A stretch of 64,000 nucleotides of DNA, from positions 1-64,000 of the forward strand of contig NZ_JANYGH010000033.1 of the NCBI RefSeq assembly GCF_025362475.1, given 5' to 3'. The notes below the pieces were generated by a model. It was not told where the DNA came from and ran no database searches. It was given only the letters and a program-made list of their open reading frames with translations. The DNA is from Mucilaginibacter sp. (GTDB lineage Bacteria; Bacteroidota; Bacteroidia; Sphingobacteriales; Sphingobacteriaceae). Made by a program: the position numbers and the translations under genes. Of this stretch, positions 19,601-28,074 are shown piece after piece (positions within the stretch are counted from its first letter, which is position 1; the number at the start of each line of letters is the position of its first letter).

Positions 19601-19992
19601 ACATAAATATCAAGCCAGCCATCGCCATTAATATCAACCATGGTTGCCCCCGTACTCCAATATTTAGTCCCTTTTACTCCGGCTTTATCTGTAATATTTT
19701 CAAATTTCCAATTGCCCTTATTAATATAAAGTTGATTGCCCCCCATATTTGAGGTTAGATAAACATCATTAAGTCCATCATTATTAACATCGCCAATGGC
19801 TACACCACCTCCGTTGTAATAATTGCGGAAGGTAAACACGTTTGTACGATCCTGATCATTTAACTGATTGACGAAATTTATACCTGTTTCATCATTTTCC
19901 TGAAGTGTGAATAACGAAAATTCATTACCGGTTTTGCAGCTAAATATTACAAGTAAGGGAAAAACGAAAAACCACTTTTTAGATAGTATCAT
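16693..19992 (-). CDS. VCBS/FG-GAP repeat lipoprotein with ASPIC/UnbV domain (first of pair)
   Basis: A 1099-residue paralogue of the following gene with the same architecture. It has a lipoprotein signal (FPLLVIFSC, Cys19), an N-terminal block of Dx[DN]xDGxxD repeats (DVNNDGLND, DINGDGWLD, DYDNDGDLD, DVNQDGYPD), and an ASPIC/UnbV domain (about 520-600, VIWPGGKYQLLQNVKG). A second repeat block follows (DVNNDGLTD, DFDGDGDQD, DYDGDGHPD, DVDGDGNLD). It follows susD by 72 bases, a gap that contains a terminator-like hairpin. Tandem CRTAC-like pairs beside SusCD recur in Bacteroidota. The products may be surface-exposed partners of the importer, but this is inference. Confidence 0.85.
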   Translation of the reverse strand: MILSKKWFFVFPLLVIFSCKTGNEFSLFTLQENDETGINFVNQLNDQDRTNVFTFRNYYNGGGVAIGDVNNDGLNDVYLTSNMGGNQLYINKGNWKFENITDKAGVKGTKYWSTGATMVDINGDGWLDIYVCHSGNAHGKEKGNELFINQHDGTFKEEAEKYGLVDNGLSTQAIFFDYDNDGDLDCFVLNNSFRPIGSFDFNKDLRSVVDELGGARLYRNDGGHFTNVTRQAGIFSSDIGFGLGVSVADVNQDGYPDIYVSNDFFERDYLYINQKDGTFKEDIQNETGHVSLASMGSDIADINNDGQYDIFTTEMLPEGDKRLKKMSSFESYDVIKAKQYDGYYNQYMQNCLQVNNGDGTFSETAFYSGIAATDWSWGALMFDMDNDGWKDIFISNGIYKDLTDQDYIEFLGNRDNMAKIAEGRKKFDFKDFTDKMISTPLSNYAYLNNHNLTFTNKSADFGLDKPSFSNGAAYADLDNDGDNDLVVNNVNSPVYIYKSNAEKNGNHYIQLKLKGNTLNSFGVGTTIKAFMKGSSLIYYNQPTRGFQSCTSPNLLTIGIGKFKQVDSVQVIWPGGKYQLLQNVKGDKVYTCKQADANLTYNWSKPVVKPLFTDVTKAIFDSIPRHKEDDFIDFDNERLMLQMLSIENPYMAKGDVNNDGLTDFYFGSSKNGFAAIYIQQKNGSFKQTIPDDLKKQEYLENAGAVFGDFDGDGDQDLIIGVGGNADEAETPVYNPRFYENDGKGNFHRNADKTLHAAVNASVIVSCDYDGDGHPDLFIGGRSVPGLYGCSPKSFVFHNDGNGHFTDVSAQVLGKNTNLGMVTAAKWADLDKDGYADLVVAGNWMGIRIFKNFKGRFTEDKQLANYKGWWSSLEIADVDGDGNLDIIGGNIGLNSKFRASFTEPMEIYIKDFDKNGTKECVTSMYRSDNVKYVFHMKPDLVGQLPILKKRFLRYIDYAGKPFNEVFTNDMLEGAEKHEMNFLASAVFLNNGKKFTCKPLPAEAQFSMVNTILCDDIDNTGHIKIILGGNFYGFKPEVGRLDASHGQVYQYNKNGFSYYSPSKTGFDLNGQVRSSLVIKNIMGNKYYLFGINNQPLKAYKLR

Positions 19993-20000
19993 ACTTTTAG

Positions 20001-20035
20001 AAAAAACAAACGTAGCGGAAAATTTCCGCTACGTT
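20001..20035 (-). terminator. intra-operon terminator between susD and VCBS genes
   Basis: AACGTAGCGGAAA (20009-20021) pairs with TTTCCGCTACGTT (20023-20035). Read on the minus strand the stem is followed by TGTTTTTT. It lies between the susD stop (20065) and the start of the first VCBS gene (19992). It probably stops part of the susCD transcript and lowers expression of the downstream lipoproteins. Confidence 0.7.
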
Positions 20036-20064
20036 CTTTTATAAATCAAATAAACCCCAATATA

Positions 20065-21603
20065 TTAATAACCTGGATTTTGTTTAAGATTAGGATTTGT
20101 ATCCACAGCACGTTGAGGGATAGGATACAAGGTTTTGGTTTTATCCGTTTTGTTAGGACGCTGATCAACAGGATCGTTAAATTTCTCAAACCTGATCAGG
20201 TCATTTCTTCTCCATCCTTCGTAATAAAGCTCGCGGCCTCTTTCGGCAAGCATAACTGTAGCGTCAACAGACGATAAAGCACTTGCGCCACGAGGTACAC
20301 GTAGCAAGTTTACAATTACCAAAGGCGTTTGTCCGCTCGGGTCTGTACCGCCACGCATAATAGCTTCGGCTTTTTCTAGTAATACATCCGCGTATCTCAA
20401 AATTACGTAGTCGTTAGATGAGTTATCATCATTAACTGTATTGTTTGCAGATGGTTGAGGAAAGTATTTAAACACCCTGATACCCTGAGCTTCAGTAGAA
20501 AAGTTAAGATCCACTTCGGGTGTAAAAATAAGTGGTTTACCACTACGCTGAGTTAAAACCTTACCGTTAGGACCATATTGCTGCCCAACAGCAAAACCTG
20601 CCCTTAAACCAACTTTATCAGTTAAGCCTGGGTATGCAACGCCACGGCGTTCGTCAGTTGCTTCAAACGATTTATAAAAGTCGGCAAGGGTAGTAAAGCC
20701 ATTCCATCCATCAGGTGTTTGGTTATAATGTAAACCCATCCTCCAGCGGTTTTTTGCAGAACCCGGGGCATTTGTTGTTGTATTGTATATACCAAAAATA
20801 TTTTCGTGAGATTGTTCTGAGTTATCCCATGCAAAATCCTGAAAGTATTTACCGGCAGGTTCAAGAGAATAACCCGCTGCGGTAATTTTATTGGCATATT
20901 CAATAACCTTATCCATATCTGCTTTTGCAAATGTAAAAGGGCCACCTACAGTAGTGGAGGTATACACCGCTTTATTTAGATACACTTTTGCTAAAAGAGC
21001 CTCTGCAGCTACCTTGTTTGCAACACCAATATTAGCAGATGTTGCTGGAAGATTGGTTTCGGCATACTCAAGGTCTTTTATTATAAAAGCAGTAGCCTCT
21101 GTACGGCTCATAACAGTCGGGATGGATGAGGAAGGTGCATCAGGGTCGCGGAATGGTGCCTGACCGTAAAGGTCAACAACCTGAAACATAAAGTAAGCAC
21201 GCAAAAAGCTTGCCTGAGCTTTAATACTAATATCCGATGCTTTAGTAAAAACCTGCGTTGCACGGAATACACCTATGTTTAACTGATCCCAGGTATCATT
21301 AACCTGGTTGTGCGTTGGTGTCCAGGTGTGCGTATGTAATTTACGCCAGGTACCAAAGTCTCCCCAGTCTGTACCACGGGTAGGACCCATCATTTCGTCT
21401 GTAGGATGTTCTTGTAAAGCGTAAGTATTTGCCTGATCGGCCTGACCATTTAACTGTGAGTAAACACCACCAAGCTCGGCGGCACCTGCACCGGCCGACG
21501 TTATGGATTTTGAGCCATAAAGTTTCTCATCCAATTTTGCGCAACCTGCAGCGGTCATAAAAACAATGCTACATATAGTTACTCGTGAGATTATATTTTT
21601 CAT
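20065..21603 (-). CDS. SusD/RagB-family nutrient-binding outer-membrane lipoprotein
   Basis: It is the glycan-binding lid of a SusCD importer on the cell surface. A 512-residue lipoprotein with signal ending M-T-A-A-G-C (Cys21) and the helical TPR-like SusD fold. Family marks are the early segment LGGVYSQLNGQAD, the middle SIKAQASFLRAYFMFQVVDLYGQAPF, and the C-terminal RGRELYYEGWRRNDLIRFEKFND followed by LYPIPQRAVDTNPNLKQNPGY, the usual RagB/SusD end. It follows susC by 10 bases. The ligand is not predictable; nearby GH65 and GH37 point to small glucosides. Confidence 0.95.
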   Translation of the reverse strand: MKNIISRVTICSIVFMTAAGCAKLDEKLYGSKSITSAGAGAAELGGVYSQLNGQADQANTYALQEHPTDEMMGPTRGTDWGDFGTWRKLHTHTWTPTHNQVNDTWDQLNIGVFRATQVFTKASDISIKAQASFLRAYFMFQVVDLYGQAPFRDPDAPSSSIPTVMSRTEATAFIIKDLEYAETNLPATSANIGVANKVAAEALLAKVYLNKAVYTSTTVGGPFTFAKADMDKVIEYANKITAAGYSLEPAGKYFQDFAWDNSEQSHENIFGIYNTTTNAPGSAKNRWRMGLHYNQTPDGWNGFTTLADFYKSFEATDERRGVAYPGLTDKVGLRAGFAVGQQYGPNGKVLTQRSGKPLIFTPEVDLNFSTEAQGIRVFKYFPQPSANNTVNDDNSSNDYVILRYADVLLEKAEAIMRGGTDPSGQTPLVIVNLLRVPRGASALSSVDATVMLAERGRELYYEGWRRNDLIRFEKFNDPVDQRPNKTDKTKTLYPIPQRAVDTNPNLKQNPGY

Positions 21604-21613
21604 TTTCGTAATT

Positions 21614-24600
21614 TTAAAAACTTGCGTTTATGCCTAAGGTGAATATCCGTGATTTTGGATACGAGGTATAGTCTATACCTTTTGAAGCCACATCAGACCT
21701 TTGTTTGTCGGTGTTAACTTCCGGATCTAAACCAGAATAGTTGGTGATAAGAAATAAGTTTTGACCGGTTAAAGATGCCCTCAAGGATTTAATTTTGCTG
21801 CCTTTAAGCGGGAAGGTATAACCAATTGTAGCGTTGCTTAATCTTAAAAAATCACCTTTTTCAAGGAAGCGGGTTGATACCTCACCTGAGTTAAGTGGAT
21901 TCTCTTTAGATGCTGCTACATCATTAGTTACGTTACGACCACTAACAAGGTTGCCTTTATAAAAGAAAGCATTAGCAGTGTTATTATAAATAACAAAACC
22001 GGTTGCACCATTAAGAAAGAAACTCAAGCTAAAGTTTTTATAAGTAAAATTATTGGTTAAACTCGCTGTAAACTTAGGGTTCGGGCTACCTTGTAACGTT
22101 GAAACGTCAATACCTTGTGGGTAAATGGAAAATCCATTGGCATCAAAACCTGCAAAGTTAGGAACATTAAATGTGTACAGTGGCTGGCCATTAGTAATGA
22201 GCTGCGCATAAGCGCCAGATAAACCTTGTCCGTCGATATTTCCTGTAACTATGTAGTTTTTAAAGTTTTTTAATGTGTTTTTAATAAAGGTCATATTGTA
22301 ACTAATATCCCAGGTAAACTTACCACCCTGAAGTGCAGCGAAGTTTAAACCAACTTCAATACCTTTATTGATAACATCTCCATCCAGGTTTTTGTATATT
22401 TTGGGAGAGTTGGTGGGCTGTGCAATATCCTGGTAAAATAACAGATCGCTGATTGATTTGTTGAAATAATCTACCGAACCTGTTAACCGGCTTTTAATAA
22501 CCGAAAAATCGATACCGGCACCATAAGTTCTATTACCCTGCCATTTCAGATCAACGTTTTGCTGATATATTTGTGGATTAGCACCGTGATAATCAAGTTG
22601 GCTTACAGCTAACGATGCATAAGACGGAATTTCTTGATTACCAGTTTTACCGTAGTTTAACCTCAAACTCAAATCATCAAAGAAACCGTCTTTTGGCATA
22701 AAGCTTTCGCTGGTTATACGCCATTTTGCCGCAAGAGCGGGGAAATTACCATATTTATGATTTGCTCCAAAGCGAGATGATCCATCCCGTCTGATTGTAC
22801 CTGTCAAGATATAACGATCTTTGTAAGAGTAGTTAACACGTGCAAAGTATGATTGTAACTTATAGCTTGAGCTATCGCCCACCGGATAAGCCAGGTGAGT
22901 TTTAAAATCGTTATAGTTTTTAACTAATACACCCGGTTGTGAAGTACCGAAACCAAACTCATTGCGGCTAAAGTTTTTAAATGTTTGATAAGAATAACCG
23001 ACTAAAGCAGTAATTGAGCTATTATTATTAAATTTTTTCTCGTAATTTAAAGTATGCTCAGTAGTATAGTTAGTTAATTTATTATATTGATAAATGGCGG
23101 TTCCATTGCCTGTTGGAGACGGGAAGTTTTGATTCCTGATACCAATCGCGTCTGTATAACCAATAACTTTGGGATCATAAAAAGTTTTCCTTAAACCTCT
23201 TGATATATCTGCACCAAAATTCCCTTTGTATGACAAGCCTTCAAATAGTTGCAAAGTCATTGTCAGGTTATTCAAATAACGGTTAATATTATCCCTGTCA
23301 TCTATCTGGTTTAACAGTGATACCGGGTTTCTGAAACTGTTGCCTGTTGGAAATCCGGCATCATTATAACCATTTAAATTAAACAATCTGCCCTGGGCAT
23401 CATATACCGGAGCAGTTGGGTTCAATTGTATAGCTGCACCTATTAAACTACCATTAAAGCCGGCGTTATTGGTAATAGGCGCAAACTGATCTTTTACGTT
23501 GGAATAAGTTGATTGTAAATCAAACTTAAGCCTGCTGTTAAAAAAAGATTGAGAAGCGTTGATACGACCGTTAAAGCGTTTTAATGAAGAATTTTTTACA
23601 GTACCTTGCTGGTCATCATACCCTAATGAAGCACGGTAACTACCGGTGTTACTTGCTCCGCCAAAACCAAGGTTATAGCCTTGCGATATAGCAGTGCGAA
23701 AAATCTGTTTTTGCCAATCGGTATTGCCCCCATAATCAACACCACCACTTGATGAAGGACCAGCGTTGGCCCCCACGCTTGCAACTGCTTTTAAGAAAGC
23801 ATCACTGCCAAGCACGTCATAGCGTTTGGCAGTACTGGCAACACTGGTAGTAGTAGAAAACTGTATGCCCTGGCCTTTACGGCCTTTACGTGTAGTGATT
23901 AAAATTACACCGTTTGCACCGCGTGCGCCGTAAATAGCCGCAGATGAGGCATCTTTTAAAACGGATATATTCTCGATATCAGCCGGATTAAGGAAAGAGA
24001 GTGGATTACGTGCAGATGAGCTACCGGCACCAACTCCATATCCACCACTTGTACCGCTTTGATCAATAGGTATACCATCAATTACATACAAAGGGTTATC
24101 ATTTGCGCGTATAGATCCAGCACCACGTATAGCAATAGTTGCACCTGCGCCAGGCTCGCCGCTTGATGGGGTTACCTGTACACCGGCTACACGCCCTTGT
24201 AGTAACTGATCTGGCGTTGCTATAACACCTTTGTTGAAATCTTTAGGACTTAGAGAAGCCACAGAACCTGTAGCATCACGTACACGCTGTGTTCCGTAAC
24301 CTATTACAACTACCTCATTTAACGCTTTGCTGGATGCCTCCATGCTAACGTTAACGGCAGTAAGGTTACCAATGTTAACTGTTTGGCTTACATAACCAAG
24401 GTAGGTAAATACCAAAGCGGTAGCGTTCCCGGGAACCGAGATGCGGTACTCTCCTTCGGTGTTGGTTATAGCCCCCCCTGGTGAGGTTAATGATGTTTTA
24501 ACAGAAACCCCTATTAAAGGAGATCCATCTTTTTTGTCAGTTGCCTTACCTGTAATAATCTTATTCTGGGCCATAGCTGACACGGAAAAAAGATAGACAA

Positions 24601-24640
24601 CAGCAAACAAACATACTTTGAGTAAGTGTTTAAATTGCAT
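21614..24640 (-). CDS. SusC/RagA-family TonB-dependent outer-membrane transporter
   Basis: It is the outer-membrane channel partner of SusD, powered by TonB-ExbBD. A signal peptide is followed by a carboxypeptidase-D-like regulatory domain (about 28-110, ITGKATDKKDGSPLIGVSV), the TonB-box region NEVVVIGYGTQ, a plug domain with the SusC signature (NPLYVIDGIPID and VLKDASSAAIYGARGANGVI), then a 22-strand barrel ending in SRIFTLGINASF with a C-terminal aromatic residue. At 1008 residues it is typical. No sigma/anti-sigma-linked N-terminal extension is present, which agrees with control by the upstream DUF6377 protein instead of an ECF system. Confidence 0.96.
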   Translation of the reverse strand: MQFKHLLKVCLFAVVYLFSVSAMAQNKIITGKATDKKDGSPLIGVSVKTSLTSPGGAITNTEGEYRISVPGNATALVFTYLGYVSQTVNIGNLTAVNVSMEASSKALNEVVVIGYGTQRVRDATGSVASLSPKDFNKGVIATPDQLLQGRVAGVQVTPSSGEPGAGATIAIRGAGSIRANDNPLYVIDGIPIDQSGTSGGYGVGAGSSSARNPLSFLNPADIENISVLKDASSAAIYGARGANGVILITTRKGRKGQGIQFSTTTSVASTAKRYDVLGSDAFLKAVASVGANAGPSSSGGVDYGGNTDWQKQIFRTAISQGYNLGFGGASNTGSYRASLGYDDQQGTVKNSSLKRFNGRINASQSFFNSRLKFDLQSTYSNVKDQFAPITNNAGFNGSLIGAAIQLNPTAPVYDAQGRLFNLNGYNDAGFPTGNSFRNPVSLLNQIDDRDNINRYLNNLTMTLQLFEGLSYKGNFGADISRGLRKTFYDPKVIGYTDAIGIRNQNFPSPTGNGTAIYQYNKLTNYTTEHTLNYEKKFNNNSSITALVGYSYQTFKNFSRNEFGFGTSQPGVLVKNYNDFKTHLAYPVGDSSSYKLQSYFARVNYSYKDRYILTGTIRRDGSSRFGANHKYGNFPALAAKWRITSESFMPKDGFFDDLSLRLNYGKTGNQEIPSYASLAVSQLDYHGANPQIYQQNVDLKWQGNRTYGAGIDFSVIKSRLTGSVDYFNKSISDLLFYQDIAQPTNSPKIYKNLDGDVINKGIEVGLNFAALQGGKFTWDISYNMTFIKNTLKNFKNYIVTGNIDGQGLSGAYAQLITNGQPLYTFNVPNFAGFDANGFSIYPQGIDVSTLQGSPNPKFTASLTNNFTYKNFSLSFFLNGATGFVIYNNTANAFFYKGNLVSGRNVTNDVAASKENPLNSGEVSTRFLEKGDFLRLSNATIGYTFPLKGSKIKSLRASLTGQNLFLITNYSGLDPEVNTDKQRSDVASKGIDYTSYPKSRIFTLGINASF

Positions 24641-25140
24641 AATTACTGAGATTTAGTTGAAATTGGTTTATTAATTGGTTTAGTTTTAAAGTTTAATACT
24701 GGTAGTTCAAAACACCCGTACACCTTAATGTACTTATATTCCCGACTGAGAAAATCAAAAACATTAGTACAAAAATCTATCAAAAGCACACCCCCTTAAA
24801 CACCTATAAATGAAGCTTAACTGAGTTGTTTTTTTAATAACGGCAGCTGAAAATGTAATGGTTTATAATATCACACCTTAAAATGTAATGCAATTTAGTT
24901 ATAATAGATGGAGAAAAATACCAGGCAGGTATGATTTGAGGGTTAAACAATTAATTTTAATATTTATATAAATTATTTAAGTGTTTTTAAAATTTAAATA
25001 ACTGATAATCAATTAATTGAATTTTTAATACTTAAAAAAAATATAATCTTTTTTTACCGTTTTTTAATAAAATTTAAACTTTAAACCAATTCAAAAACGA
25101 CCTTTTTTAACTTTAAAGCACATTAAACGCCTTTAAGAAC
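24641..25140. other. AT-rich intergenic region upstream of susC
   Basis: These 500 bases hold no coding frame of note. They should contain the susC promoter and binding sites for the adjacent regulator, but no exact TAnnTTTG element was found on the minus strand. The 11-mer AAAATGTAATG occurs twice between about 24850 and 24890 as a direct repeat, a candidate activator site. Confidence 0.4.
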
Positions 25141-26751
25141 TCAATTAAAATCAAAAGCTTTAATATTCATAATGCATTGTTCAAATTGCTCGGGATGCAA
25201 TGACTTGGCTTTTATCCTCATCTTATAAACATAGATTGTATTTACGGAATACTCCAGTATTTTGGCAATTGTGTCATTGTCAGATATTCCCATCCGAATG
25301 AGGGCAAATATCCGGAGATCGGTATTTAACACTTCGTCCTCCTGTGGCCATATCTGATCTTTTTTATCAAACTGGCTATTAAAAACATTTATAAAATTGG
25401 GGAAGATCTTAACAAAGATGTGGTCAAAGCTATAATATAAATTCTCTCTTTCCTTTTTTATATCAATACTATCAATCAAGGGATGAATAGCATCATACTT
25501 TTTCATAGAAAGCTTTGCATCAATAGATATTTTTAAGTTTTCGAGCTTTAGTATATAACCCGAAATTGCTTTAAAAAATTGGCCTATATACTCTTCCTTT
25601 ATTTTGGCATCTTCAATTAGTTTGCCATTGATCTCACTCAGCTGTACATTGTTGCCTTCAATTATCCGTTCCTTTATTTTAAGTTTTTTTAGTTGCTTAA
25701 ATAGCATGAGCATAAAAAACACCACAAGCAATGCAAGCGCTGTTATAATCACAAGGAAAACAAGGAACCTATTTTTTTGATGCTCAGAATTATTAAGTTC
25801 TGCGGCGGCAATTACAGGCAAAATTGAACCTATTTGTATTTTTCGCTGGCGCGCCCCGTAAAAATCAGCGTCATCCTTTGCCAGTTGTATAAAACTATAG
25901 GCATCTTTAATATTGCCCTCTTTATATAGTATCTCGGCCAGGGTATAAAGCGCAACGGTTTCCCTTGTTGAAGATTTAATATCGGATATTGCCGATTGAA
26001 TCATGAGGTTGAGCCCTTCTGTTTTTTGGTTATTTTCTAAATAAATAGTACCTAATGAACACGAAACCATTGCCCTTAAATGCATGGTTATAGGTGTTTT
26101 GTTTTCCAGAAGCTTAGTAAACCAGGTTTTCCCCTCTTCAAATTTCTTTTCCTGGAGTTTTTGCAAACCCAACAGGTAATTTCGGCTTATATAGTCGTCG
26201 CCACAAAAAGATATGGCCGAATCAATAAACTTATTACCCGTTTCAATGTAATTTGGGGTAAAATATTTATCGTTACTATAATTTGCCAGATCGTAATTAC
26301 ACCTGCCCAAAAAAAAATAATAATCTATCCGGGCCGGGTTGTTTAAAGCCTTTACATCTACTTTATGTAAAAAATCAAATGCTTCATGAAACATGCCCGA
26401 TGATAACAGTATGAAAGCCATTTTTACATAGCTGTAATACTCCCGGGGTTTATCTCCCCTAAGCTTACTTAATGATATCATTTTATCAACGTAAACATAG
26501 GCCGAATCAAACTGGTATGATTTATACTCACTATAAAGGCTATTCCAGTTATAAAACTGACCATCATAGTCGTCCTTTGAGAGGCGTGACAGATTAAGTT
26601 TTAACTTCTTTATCCGTATCTCTTTATTGTTATCGTAGCCATTCTTTTTTGCTATTTCATTTTTCAACTCATCTATCAAATTGTCCGTAGTATTCAAGGC
26701 AAACACCGAAAAACTTGTCAGCAAAAAAATCAGGCAGAAATAATATTTCAT
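25141..26751 (-). CDS. DUF6377-type membrane-bound TPR/HTH transcriptional regulator
   Basis: A 536-residue one-protein sensor: signal peptide (about 1-18), TPR-like helices in the periplasm (about 40-310), one membrane helix (RFLVFLVIITALALLVVFF, about 325-348), a coiled coil, and a cytoplasmic C-terminal LuxR-like HTH (ALIRMGISDNDTIAKILEYS, about 490-520). This is the architecture of SusR-like and DUF6377 proteins that switch on SusCD loci in Bacteroidota. It lies immediately upstream of, and on the same strand as, susC with a 500-base gap, so control of the locus is likely. A near-consensus minus-strand promoter element (TACTTTG, one base short) lies near 26784-26790. Confidence 0.82.
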   Translation of the reverse strand: MKYYFCLIFLLTSFSVFALNTTDNLIDELKNEIAKKNGYDNNKEIRIKKLKLNLSRLSKDDYDGQFYNWNSLYSEYKSYQFDSAYVYVDKMISLSKLRGDKPREYYSYVKMAFILLSSGMFHEAFDFLHKVDVKALNNPARIDYYFFLGRCNYDLANYSNDKYFTPNYIETGNKFIDSAISFCGDDYISRNYLLGLQKLQEKKFEEGKTWFTKLLENKTPITMHLRAMVSCSLGTIYLENNQKTEGLNLMIQSAISDIKSSTRETVALYTLAEILYKEGNIKDAYSFIQLAKDDADFYGARQRKIQIGSILPVIAAAELNNSEHQKNRFLVFLVIITALALLVVFFMLMLFKQLKKLKIKERIIEGNNVQLSEINGKLIEDAKIKEEYIGQFFKAISGYILKLENLKISIDAKLSMKKYDAIHPLIDSIDIKKERENLYYSFDHIFVKIFPNFINVFNSQFDKKDQIWPQEDEVLNTDLRIFALIRMGISDNDTIAKILEYSVNTIYVYKMRIKAKSLHPEQFEQCIMNIKAFDFN

Positions 26752-27431
26752 CTTTATTGATAGTCAATTAGGGTTATACAGCAAAGTAGTTATTAATAAC
26801 AATCAAATTGCTCTTAAGCTTTGTTTGAAAATAAGGTTTAGTTTTAAATGTATCGATCATAAACCTAAAATAGTTGATCAATATTAAAACACAAAAAAAT
26901 TACTAGCAGCTATTAAATTTAAAGAAAATTTACCAAACATGAGTTACTAAAAAGCATCCCTAATCAATCATCCACGACCAAGGTATTTTTTATTTCATTA
27001 TAATTTTAATTACTGGTTTATATTTTCAAATATAAACAATAGTGTAAAAGTTATTGACCACTTACCTAATTTATGTTTAAATAAAATTAGCGTGCAAATA
27101 CCGCCTCATAAAATTAAAACAACAAGTTTCTGAGACATTCAAATGCGGATATAATACATCAAATAGATAAGGAAACAAATAATGCCAATAAAATGAAAGG
27201 AATTTTTTTAAGTAACTTGATATATGTTCGGTCATAATCAAAAAACTCACTTAAATGGCGTCTCACGCAATAATTTTAAGGTTTGAATTATATATGTTGC
27301 GGAAATTTGTGCATAAGTAGTTTTTATCTCCTTACCTTTGATTAAATTATTTTCATTCCATTTAATTGAAATAAAATAAAATCTATAGTCGTTGTTTTTG
27401 CAACTAACTTTAAACTGAATTAAAGCTTATA
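26752..27431. other. AT-rich intergenic region, 680 bases
   Basis: No gene is supported. A perfect 10-bp inverted repeat with a 2-nt centre lies at 27016-27037 (GTTTATATTT facing AAATATAAAC). The last 130 bases carry the promoter of the RRM gene. Short frames with ATG exist (for example near 27192) but are under 15 codons and unremarkable. Confidence 0.4.
27306..27340 (+). promoter_or_regulatory. promoter of the RRM gene
   Basis: TTTG (27306-27309), 23 nt, then TACCTTTG (27333-27340) matches the Bacteroidota consensus at the long end of its spacing. The leader would be about 85 nt, long enough for self-binding by an RNA-binding protein. Confidence 0.55.
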
Positions 27432-27776
27432 ATGATAAAATTATTTGTGGGGGGATTCCCTTTAGACATGACCGAACTCGATCTTGTCAAGATGATTAAC
27501 TTACACGGGGAAGTAAGTACTATCAAAATTGTGCGCGATAAAAAAACCAGGATTTGCAAAGGCTACGCTTTCCTGGAAATGAAAGATCGTGCAGGCGCCG
27601 AAAACGCTGTAAACGCATTGGATGGCACCCCTATTGGTGATAGAACCTTAAATGTTAAAATTAACGAGGAAACAGCAATTCGCCCGGCGCCGCCAAAAAA
27701 GGCTTTCGGTTTTAATAGTTTCAAAAAACCAGCAGCAGAAGCCGTAAGAAACAAAAGACCAAGAAGAACTATTTAG
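27432..27776 (+). CDS. RRM-domain RNA-binding protein
   Basis: A 114-residue single-RRM protein. RNP2 is LFVGGF (residues 4-9) and RNP1 is KGYAFLEM (43-50), both with the aromatic positions that stack on RNA bases. A short basic Lys/Arg/Pro tail follows the domain (PKKAFGFNSFKKPAAE...RRTI). Small RRM proteins of this kind are widespread in Bacteroidota, which generally lack Hfq, and some act as post-transcriptional regulators of glycan-use genes. Its position next to a SusCD locus may be coincidence. It has its own promoter and a long leader, and a terminator-like hairpin lies downstream at 27943-27983. Confidence 0.93.
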   Translation: MIKLFVGGFPLDMTELDLVKMINLHGEVSTIKIVRDKKTRICKGYAFLEMKDRAGAENAVNALDGTPIGDRTLNVKINEETAIRPAPPKKAFGFNSFKKPAAEAVRNKRPRRTI

Positions 27777-27942
27777 TTATAGCATTTAATAGTAAGATAA
27801 CTTACAGATGTTATAGCCAACCTTTACTATTTTTTTGAACCGCGTTAGTCTGCAGTTTTAGGAAATGGCATCTGTAGCAAAACTGCCACACCAAATCCGT
27901 CATATTGTCAATAACACACTGACAGTCAGTATAAATAAAAAC

Positions 27943-27983
27943 AAAAAAAGCGTATAAGAGGTTTACAATTTTTCGCTTTTTTT
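27943..27983 (+). terminator. terminator-like hairpin after RRM gene
   Basis: AAAAAAAGCG (27943-27952) pairs with CGCTTTTTTT (27974-27983), a 10-bp stem with a 21-nt loop ending in a T-run. It lies 165 bases after the RRM stop. The large loop makes it weaker than a textbook terminator. Confidence 0.5.
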
Positions 27984-28050
27984 CTCAATTATTAACACAA
28001 ACAAACGATAACAAGCTTGATTTAAAAAATACGGCATTTTGATTGCGACT

Positions 28051-28074
28051 GTACCCTAATAAATATCGGGGTAC
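28051..28074 (+). repeat. inverted repeat abutting a start codon
   Basis: GTACCC (28051-28056) faces GGGTAC (28069-28074), which ends directly before the ATG at 28075. In the mRNA this hairpin would cover the ribosome-binding region, or in DNA it could be an operator. Confidence 0.4.
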
